A stretch of DNA of 34,028 bases from Haliea sp. (GTDB taxonomy: Bacteria; Pseudomonadota; Gammaproteobacteria; Pseudomonadales; Halieaceae): NCBI GenBank assembly GCA_030730585.1, contig JANQUV010000044.1:1-34028 (forward strand), given 5' to 3'. Shown here piece after piece: positions 28,528 to 34,028 of the stretch; within the stretch, counting starts at the first letter, position 1, and each line of letters begins with the position of its first letter. The translations under genes and the position numbers were made by a program. The notes beneath the pieces were generated by a model. It was not told the origin of the DNA. It saw nothing but the letters and a program-made list of their open reading frames with translations, and did no database searches.

Positions 28528-29301
28528 ATGAGACTTCAGGGTAAGGTCGCAATCATTACCGGGTCAGGTCAGGGAATAGGCGCTGCGACTGCGGTGCGCT
28601 TTGCCGAGGAGGGCGCCGCTGTGGTGCTTGCAGCGCGCAGCGAGGACAAACTCGCCGCTGTAGCCGCAGCCATTGAGGGCGCTGGTGGTCGCGCTTTGGT
28701 GTGCCCCACCGATGTTTCGGATGAAGAGGCAGTCAAAGCGCTGGTCGCTAAAACGGTTGAGGTCTTTGGTCGTTTGGATATTGTGGTCAACAATGCCGTG
28801 CTGATGGTGCCTGGTATGCTCGCCAGTCACGATACCCGGGCCTGGCGCAAGAACTTTATCGTATCGCTGGACGGTGCCATGTTTCTCATGCGCGAGTCCT
28901 ATAAACAACTCAAGGCTAATCAGGGTGCTGTGGTCAATGTGTCCTCGGTCTGCGGCCTGCGAGGCTCTGCGGCGACGGCTGGCTACAGTGCTGCCAAAGC
29001 CGCGATGCTGGGCCTGTCGCGCAACGCTGCAATGGAGTGGGGAAAGCAGGGCATACGGGTCAACACGGTGATTCCGGGCGCCTTTCTGACGCCACCTACC
29101 GAGGCCGTGTTGCCCGATGATGCGTCGCGCGAAGCCACGGCAAAATCGATTCCTATCGGGCGCATAGGCGACCCACGTGAATGTGCCAATGCCATTTTGT
29201 TTCTCGCCAGCGATGAGGCCTCCTATATCACGGGCACTGAGTTGGTCGTTGATGGTGGGCGGGTTGCCGAGCTAAACGCCGGCACGGCAAGCTGGGAGTA
29301 G
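28528..29301 (+). CDS. Short-chain dehydrogenase/reductase
   Basis: A 257-residue classical SDR that would oxidise or reduce an alcohol/ketone with NAD(P)(H). It has the cofactor motif TGSGQGIG (11-18), NNAV at 88-91 and the catalytic Ser139/140, Tyr153 and Lys157 (YSAAK). The C-terminal TGTELVVDGG is typical. AAGGA lies seven bases before the ATG. It is the first gene of a run SDR-NTF2-OYE with four- and eight-base gaps, so an operon is likely. The substrate class is not decided by sequence; the neighbouring Rieske oxygenase and ene-reductase suggest a cyclic ketone or alcohol. Confidence 0.94.
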   Translation: MRLQGKVAIITGSGQGIGAATAVRFAEEGAAVVLAARSEDKLAAVAAAIEGAGGRALVCPTDVSDEEAVKALVAKTVEVFGRLDIVVNNAVLMVPGMLASHDTRAWRKNFIVSLDGAMFLMRESYKQLKANQGAVVNVSSVCGLRGSAATAGYSAAKAAMLGLSRNAAMEWGKQGIRVNTVIPGAFLTPPTEAVLPDDASREATAKSIPIGRIGDPRECANAILFLASDEASYITGTELVVDGGRVAELNAGTASWE

Positions 29302-29305
29302 GCAC

Positions 29306-29932
29306 ATGAGCGAAGACAGCTTGTTGCAGCGCATTGATCGCCTGGAGTCGCTTGATGCGATTCGTCAGCTGGTGGCGCAATATGCTTTGTCACTAGACAT
29401 GCGTGACCTCGATGCGCACGTAAACTTGTTCGCGCCTGACATCCGGGTGAGCCGGGATAAAGTGGGTCGTGCTTATCTGAAGCGCTGGCTGGATGACACC
29501 TTGCGCCTGCAGTTTACGGGTACGTCCCACCATACAGGCAATCACATTATTGAATTCGAAGACGCAGACCACGCTCGTGGAGTCGTATATTCTAAAAACG
29601 AGCATGAAACCGGCCCGGAATGGGTCATCATGCAAATGCTGTACTGGGATAATTACGAACGTGTTGATGGCCGTTGGGTGTTTCGTCGGCGTCTGCCTTG
29701 TTACTGGTACGCGACAGATCTTAACAAGCCGCCGCTCGGCGACATGAAAATGCGCTGGCCGGGCCGTGAGCCTTACCATGGTGCTTATCACGATTTGTGG
29801 CCATCATGGGCTGATTTCTGGTCTAATCCGCCGTCATCCGACGAGCCTGAGGTGGCGCTGCCGGCGCCACTGGACGAATTTCTTACCACCATGCGTCGCG
29901 GGGCTGCAGAGCCTCGTATTCGCGTTCGCTAG
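29306..29932 (+). CDS. NTF2/SnoaL-like protein, 208 residues
   Basis: The protein opens with a helix (LLQRIDRLESLDAIRQLVAQYALSLDMRDLDAHVNLFAPDIRVS) characteristic of SnoaL-like domains, followed by TGTSHHTGNHIIEFEDADHARGVVYSKNEHE and a beta-rich YWDNYERVDGRWVFRRRLPCYWYATD. A C-terminal extension of about 60 residues (from NKPPLGDMKMRWPG) goes beyond the minimal domain. In catabolic clusters such proteins act as isomerases, dehydratases or hydrolases, or are non-catalytic; I cannot choose. It sits four bases after the SDR and eight before the ene-reductase, and is almost surely co-transcribed with both. Confidence 0.85.
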   Translation: MSEDSLLQRIDRLESLDAIRQLVAQYALSLDMRDLDAHVNLFAPDIRVSRDKVGRAYLKRWLDDTLRLQFTGTSHHTGNHIIEFEDADHARGVVYSKNEHETGPEWVIMQMLYWDNYERVDGRWVFRRRLPCYWYATDLNKPPLGDMKMRWPGREPYHGAYHDLWPSWADFWSNPPSSDEPEVALPAPLDEFLTTMRRGAAEPRIRVR

Positions 29933-29940
29933 GAGTGACT

Positions 29941-31005
29941 GTGAACCTGTTTACCCCCCTTGAGTTGGGCGCCCTGCGCCTACGTAACCGTATTGTTATG
30001 GCGCCCATGACCCGCAGCCGGTCAGACGCCGCGGCCATGCCGAATGCTCATATGGTTGAGTACTACCGGCAACGCGCTAGCGCTGGCCTGATCGTATCGG
30101 AAGGCATTGCCCCGAGTGCCAATGGCTTGGGTTATTGTCGTACGCCCGGCCTCTACTCAGAGGCGCAAGTAGCCGGCTGGCGTAAAGTGACCGATGCGGT
30201 GCACGCCGAGGGCGGCTGTATCGTTGCGCAGATCATGCATGTAGGCCGTGTCGCCAGCCACTACAATAAACCGGAGGGGAGTGAGACGGTCGCCCCTTCG
30301 GCGATTACCGCCAAAGCGCAGATGTACACCGATCAAGCGGGCATGCAGGATATGGATGCGCCGCGCGCGCTGACGCTGGGTGAAATTCCTGCTGTTATCG
30401 AGGAATACCGGCAAGCTACGCGCAATGCCCTGCAGGCGGGCTTTGACGGCGTAGAGCTGCATTGTACTAGTGGCTACCTGCCCGCTCAGTTTTTGTCTAC
30501 CGGTACCAACCAGCGCAGCGACGCCTACGGTGGCCCGGTGGAGAATCGCGCTCGCTTCGTGCTTGAAGTATTACGGGCGATGGCGGATGTCGCGGGTGCT
30601 GACAAAGTTGGTATGCGCATCTGTCCCGGTAATCCCTTTAACGACCTGGCTGACGAAGACCCACAGGGAACTTTCGATTATCTGCTGGACCAAGCGTCAC
30701 AGCTCGGCTTGGCCTATCTGCACGTGATTCGCATGCCCACGGGGCCGGTGGACAACCTGGCTCTGGCAATACGCTATTTCCCCGGGCGCTTGATTGGCAA
30801 TGAAAGCTATAAGCTGGAAGAAGCCGAGGCGGCAGTAGCGTCGGGTGAGTTGGCGGCGGTGTCCTTTGGGCGGTCGTTCATCGGCAACCCCGACCTGGTG
30901 GCTCGCTGGGAGCACAAGCTGCCGCTGGCGCGCTTCGATATGAATACGCTGTACACGCCTGGCCCGGAAGGCTACACGTCCTATCCCACCGCCGGCCACG
31001 ACTGA
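29941..31005 (+). CDS. Old Yellow Enzyme-type alkene reductase
   Basis: An FMN-dependent ene-reductase (NADH:flavin oxidoreductase family) of 354 residues that reduces activated C=C bonds. The barrel begins LFTPLELGALRLRNRIVMAPMTRSRS; further hallmarks are AQIMHVGRVA, GTNQRSDAYGGPVENRARF and the C-terminal SFGRSFIGNPDLVARW. The substrate-binding motif normally reads HGANGY or HxxH; here it is H174-C-T-S177-G-Y179, with Ser where Asn or His usually sits, while the tyrosine proton donor position is kept. GTG 29941 is chosen because AGGAG (29931-29935) is five bases upstream; GTG 29935 would add two residues. It is the last gene of the SDR-NTF2-OYE run. Confidence 0.94.
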   Translation: MNLFTPLELGALRLRNRIVMAPMTRSRSDAAAMPNAHMVEYYRQRASAGLIVSEGIAPSANGLGYCRTPGLYSEAQVAGWRKVTDAVHAEGGCIVAQIMHVGRVASHYNKPEGSETVAPSAITAKAQMYTDQAGMQDMDAPRALTLGEIPAVIEEYRQATRNALQAGFDGVELHCTSGYLPAQFLSTGTNQRSDAYGGPVENRARFVLEVLRAMADVAGADKVGMRICPGNPFNDLADEDPQGTFDYLLDQASQLGLAYLHVIRMPTGPVDNLALAIRYFPGRLIGNESYKLEEAEAAVASGELAAVSFGRSFIGNPDLVARWEHKLPLARFDMNTLYTPGPEGYTSYPTAGHD

Positions 31006-31070
31006 GGCCCAGGCAGGCCCAGGCGGATAAAATCGACAGGATCGGTGTTATCCGCACGGGCAGCGCAACA

Positions 31071-31829
31071 CTACTTGATGGCACCTCCACCATCAACCGA
31101 CAATAGTTGGCCGGTGATGAACGAGGCGCGGTCGCTGCACAGAAAGGCGACGGCCTCGGCAATTTCCTCTGGTTCTCCCAGCCGGTTCAGCACGGAGTTC
31201 TTTTTTAACTGCTCCGCCATTTTTGGCTGTTCTAAAAAGTATTTTTCAACGCCAGGCGTGCGAATTACGCCGGGGGATACCGCATTGATGCGAATTCCCT
31301 GGCCGCCGTATTCTGCCGCAGAGCTTTTGGTGAGAATGTTCACCCCGCCTTTGGCCGCGGCGTAGGCGGTGTTGTAGGCCTGACCCTTGAGTGAAGCATT
31401 GGAGGAAATGTTCACGATTGCGCCGCCGCCATTGGCCAGCATGGCGGGGATCTCATACTTCATGCAAAGCCACGTGTTGGTCAGGCACATCTCCAGCGTT
31501 TGGTCGAAGACTTCACGAGTGAATTCATGAATAGGCCCTGAACCCCTGCTCATTGCCGCACTGTTACAGGCGATATCCAAACGCCCCCAAGCAGCCACTG
31601 CCATCTCTACCATGGCTTTTACCGAACTTTCGTCGCTCACATCCCCGTGCACAAACCGCGCTTCACCGCCGGCGTCCGTAATGAGCTTGGTGGTGTTATT
31701 TCCAGATTCAGCATTGAAGTCAGCCACCACAACCTTGGCACCTTCGCGCGCAAAACATAGCGCAATTGCCTGACCGATTCCCTGGCCGGCACCGGTTACG
31801 ATGCCGATCTTGCCGTCTAGTATGCCCAT
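31071..31829 (-). CDS. Short-chain dehydrogenase/reductase
   Basis: A 252-residue classical SDR with cofactor motif TGAGQGIG (12-19), NSAA at 89-92 (the usual NNAG is altered), catalytic Ser142/143, Tyr156 and Lys160 (YAAAK) and the C-terminal TGQLLSVDGG. An acidic residue after the second strand (VVVADFNAE) favours NAD(H). ATG 31829 has AGGAG nine bases upstream; an open frame to 31895 was not used. It converges on the OYE gene with 65 bases between stops and diverges from the SDR at 32046. It is about as similar to the neighbouring SDRs as different subfamilies normally are, so recent duplication is not evident by eye. Confidence 0.94.
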   Translation of the reverse strand: MGILDGKIGIVTGAGQGIGQAIALCFAREGAKVVVADFNAESGNNTTKLITDAGGEARFVHGDVSDESSVKAMVEMAVAAWGRLDIACNSAAMSRGSGPIHEFTREVFDQTLEMCLTNTWLCMKYEIPAMLANGGGAIVNISSNASLKGQAYNTAYAAAKGGVNILTKSSAAEYGGQGIRINAVSPGVIRTPGVEKYFLEQPKMAEQLKKNSVLNRLGEPEEIAEAVAFLCSDRASFITGQLLSVDGGGAIK

Positions 31830-32045
31830 GGCAGTTTGCTCCTGTGTGCTTTTGTCATCGAAAAACCGAGTGTACCGTGAACATGTCGATCCCACTGTGC
31901 TGGCCTATAACATACTGTGCTGAGTACAAATTGGCAGTACAGGCTGTGCTTAGGCACTGTGCACGGCTTGCGCGACGGCTTGGGCTCTGTCACTAGCGCT
32001 CATGCGCCGGTATGCTTGGGGGTCTTAGACTGAAGGAGAAGGCCC
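31830..32045. promoter_or_regulatory. Divergent SDR promoter region with CTGTGC repeats
   Basis: This 216-base region holds the promoters of two divergent SDR genes. The word ACTGTGCTG occurs at 31894-31902 and again at 31914-31922, exactly 20 bases apart; close variants GCTGTGCT (31943-31950) and ACTGTGC (31956-31962) follow. GAAGGAGAAGG at 32032-32042 provides the ribosome binding site for the plus-strand gene. Confidence 0.45.
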
Positions 32046-32798
32046 ATGAGCTTGCAAGGAAAGATTGCCCTGGTAACGGGTGCCGGCCAAGGCGTGGGGC
32101 AGGGGATCGCTTATGCGCTGGCGGCACAGGGCGCACGCGTTGCGGTTACCGGAAGAACGCTGTCAAAACTTGAGTCAACCGCCGAGGAGATTCGCACTCG
32201 CGGTGGTGAAGCACTGTCGCTTGTGTGCGAGGTAAAGTCGCCAGAGTCCTTGAGCACTTGTGTGGATGCGGTCGTTGCCGCCTGGGGTGGGCTTAATATT
32301 TTGGTGAACAACGCACAGGAAGTGCCTTTGGGTCGCTTGCACGAACTGACTGACGAAGCGCTGATGGCAGGGTGGGAATCAGGCCCGATGGCAACTTTTC
32401 GGTTGATGAAGCTGTGCTACCCGTACCTGAAGGGCGATGGCGTGATTATCAACCTCGGCAGTTCCGCGGCAAAGCGCTGGGACATGGCCGGGTATGGCGC
32501 TTATGCCGCAGCTAAAGAGGGTATTCGCGCCCTCACTCGCGCTGCCGCCTGTGAGTGGGGTGAGGACAATATTCGATGCAATGCCATTTTGCCCCACGCC
32601 ATGTCGCCCGGTATGCACTGGTGGATTGAGAACAATCCGGAGGAGGCGCATGCCTTTTTATCGCAGATCCCGCAACGTCGCGTGGGTGATTGTGAACAGG
32701 ATATTGGCCGTTTCGTTGCCTTGCTGTGCCAGGATGGCGCTAACTACGTTAACGGCCAGAGCATCGCGCTGGACGGCGGCCAGGCGTTTCTGGGCTGA
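32046..32798 (+). CDS. Short-chain dehydrogenase/reductase
   Basis: A 250-residue classical SDR with TGAGQGVG (11-18), NNAQ (88-91), catalytic Ser139/140, Tyr153 and Lys157 (YAAAKEG) and the C-terminal NGQSIALDGG. VTGRTLSKLE after the second strand, with an arginine, is compatible with NADPH use. AGGAGAAGG immediately upstream gives strong initiation. The symporter gene starts 12 bases downstream in the same frame after the stop, so the two may be co-transcribed. Substrate unknown; the context is the alicyclic-catabolism cluster. Confidence 0.94.
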   Translation: MSLQGKIALVTGAGQGVGQGIAYALAAQGARVAVTGRTLSKLESTAEEIRTRGGEALSLVCEVKSPESLSTCVDAVVAAWGGLNILVNNAQEVPLGRLHELTDEALMAGWESGPMATFRLMKLCYPYLKGDGVIINLGSSAAKRWDMAGYGAYAAAKEGIRALTRAAACEWGEDNIRCNAILPHAMSPGMHWWIENNPEEAHAFLSQIPQRRVGDCEQDIGRFVALLCQDGANYVNGQSIALDGGQAFLG

Positions 32799-32810
32799 TC
32801 GGCCGGGACA

Positions 32811-34028
32811 GTGACTTTTGATGAGCAGGTTGAATCCCTTGTCCGCCCCGTGGCGAATGTACTGTCGCGTGCGGTCTTCTACCCGGTAGAGCTGTTCGGC
32901 CAGCCCTTCCCTTTGATTGTGTTGTGGCTTGCGACGGCCGCTGTGTTCTTTACGTTGTACCTGGGTTTTGTGAATGTCCGCGGGTTTACTCTGGGCTTGC
33001 AACATGTATTAGGTCGTTTTCATAATCCGCGTGCCCGAGGTGAAATATCCCACTTTCAGGCCGTCGCCACCGCGGTGTCCGGCACGGTCGGTATTGGCAA
33101 TATTGGCGGTGTGGCGGTGGCGATCACTATTGGCGGGCCGGGTGCCGCGCTGTGGTTGCTGGTCGCCGGCTTTCTGTCAATGTCGACCAAGCTGGTGGAG
33201 TGCACTCTAGGGGTCAAGTACCGACGCAATAACCCGGACGGATCAGTGTCCGGCGGGCCGATGTTCTATCTGGAACGTTATTTTGCCGACCGGGGCGCAC
33301 CGCGATGGGGGCGACTGCTTGGCGGTTTTTACGCGCTGGCGTTGGTCATAGGCTGCTTTGGCATTGGCAATATGTTTCAGTCCAATCAGGCCTATGTGCA
33401 GTTTTTGGTGATCAGTGGGGGAGAGGACAGCTTTTTTGGACAGCGCGGCTGGCTGTTTGGTTTGCTGATAGCAGGAGCCGTGGCACTGGTGATCATCGGC
33501 GGCATTCGCACGATAGCGCTGGTGGCATCGCGTATTGTGCCGCTGATGGCGCTGCTCTACATGTTTTCTGCGCTGGTTATTATCGGCCTTAGCTGGGCGC
33601 AGATTCCTGCGGCTATTAACCTGATTGTGAGTAGCGCTTTTTCCGTTAACAGCGTTACCGGAGGCATGGTTGGAGCTATTGTCGTGGGCTTTCAGCGAGC
33701 CTTGTTTTCGAACGAGGCCGGCATAGGTTCCGCCTCCATCGCACATTCGGCCGTACAGACCAATGAGCCAGCCTCCGAGGGGCTCGTGGGCTTACTTGAA
33801 CCCTTTCTGGATACTGTGGTGATTTGTACTCTGAGTTCGCTGGTTATTGTTACTGTGGCGTACCCTAATGGTTTGCTCGAGCAGGGCTACGAAGGCATTG
33901 CTTTGACCTCAGCGGCGTTTGCTCACCACATTAGTTGGGCACCGTATCCCCTGGCCTTCGCTGCACTGTTGTTTGCTTTTTCGACGACCATTGCCTGGGC
34001 TTATTACGGCCTTAAAGCCTGGACGTAC
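32811..34028 (+). CDS. AGCS-family alanine/glycine:cation symporter, cut by the window end
   Basis: The reading frame runs 406 codons from GTG 32811 to the window edge without a stop. It is a multi-pass membrane protein with AGCS hallmarks: an N-terminal segment with FTLYLGFVNVRGFTLGLQHVLG, SGTVGIGNIGGVAVAITIGGPGA, VSGGPMFYLERYF, and FSNEAGIGSASIAHSAVQTNEP. Family members import alanine or glycine with sodium or proton. An in-frame stop at 32796-32798 limits the start; GGGA just upstream is a weak ribosome binding site. The C-terminus is missing only because the window ends. No link to the neighbouring catabolic genes is obvious beyond proximity. Confidence 0.92.
   Translation, partial: MTFDEQVESLVRPVANVLSRAVFYPVELFGQPFPLIVLWLATAAVFFTLYLGFVNVRGFTLGLQHVLGRFHNPRARGEISHFQAVATAVSGTVGIGNIGGVAVAITIGGPGAALWLLVAGFLSMSTKLVECTLGVKYRRNNPDGSVSGGPMFYLERYFADRGAPRWGRLLGGFYALALVIGCFGIGNMFQSNQAYVQFLVISGGEDSFFGQRGWLFGLLIAGAVALVIIGGIRTIALVASRIVPLMALLYMFSALVIIGLSWAQIPAAINLIVSSAFSVNSVTGGMVGAIVVGFQRALFSNEAGIGSASIAHSAVQTNEPASEGLVGLLEPFLDTVVICTLSSLVIVTVAYPNGLLEQGYEGIALTSAAFAHHISWAPYPLAFAALLFAFSTTIAWAYYGLKAWTY

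Noticed and set aside
28528-32798. Three SDR genes as a recent tandem duplication
   Set aside because: They share only family motifs; residues outside the motifs and gene orientation differ, so duplication in place is not supported by eye.

Overview
The window looks like a chromosomal segment of a free-living, probably marine gammaproteobacterium. The evidence is the conserved block ispD-ispF-truD-pcm-(DUF368)-nlpD-rpoS-fdxA-mutS-(YbjN-like)-recA-recX, followed by lipid/alicyclic catabolism genes of the kind common in the OM60/NOR5 (Halieaceae)-like and related oligotrophic lineages. The lineage is an inference from gene order and protein character, not from a search. No rRNA, tRNA, insertion sequence, phage gene or CRISPR array was seen.

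Region 1 (1-9800) is a housekeeping core. IspD and IspF make isoprenoid precursors by the MEP pathway; TruD modifies tRNA; Pcm repairs isoaspartyl proteins; a DUF368 membrane protein probably recycles undecaprenyl phosphate; NlpD activates a cell-wall amidase; RpoS is the stationary-phase sigma factor. FdxA, MutS and a YbjN-like protein follow on the minus strand. SurE, usually between truD and pcm, and CinA, usually between mutS and recA, are both missing. Region 2 (9470-13360) holds recA with a LexA-type box and a clear terminator, recX, and an Atm1-type ABC exporter. A second dyad resembling a stretched lux box lies upstream of the LexA box.

Region 3 (13350-18740, minus strand) has an AbgT-family transporter, a SnoaL/NTF2-like protein, a class-I-like HMG-CoA reductase (odd beside MEP genes), a 15-bp tandem repeat and recQ. 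The repeat is open in recQ's frame just past the recQ stop. Region 4 (18778-22944) is a translationally coupled pair, a Baeyer-Villiger-type flavoprotein monooxygenase and an acyl-CoA carboxyltransferase, divergent from an AraC-family regulator.

Region 5 (22945-27280) has a cold-shock gene with a strong promoter, long leader and terminator, then a secreted DUF3604 protein and an SLC13-type anion permease. Region 6 (27276-32798) is a second catabolic cluster: a KshA-like Rieske oxygenase, three short-chain dehydrogenases, an NTF2-like protein and an Old Yellow Enzyme-type ene-reductase, with operator-like repeats in its divergent promoters. Together regions 4 and 6 suggest oxidation of steroid-, terpenoid- or other alicyclic substrates. 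The window ends inside an AGCS-family alanine/glycine:cation symporter.
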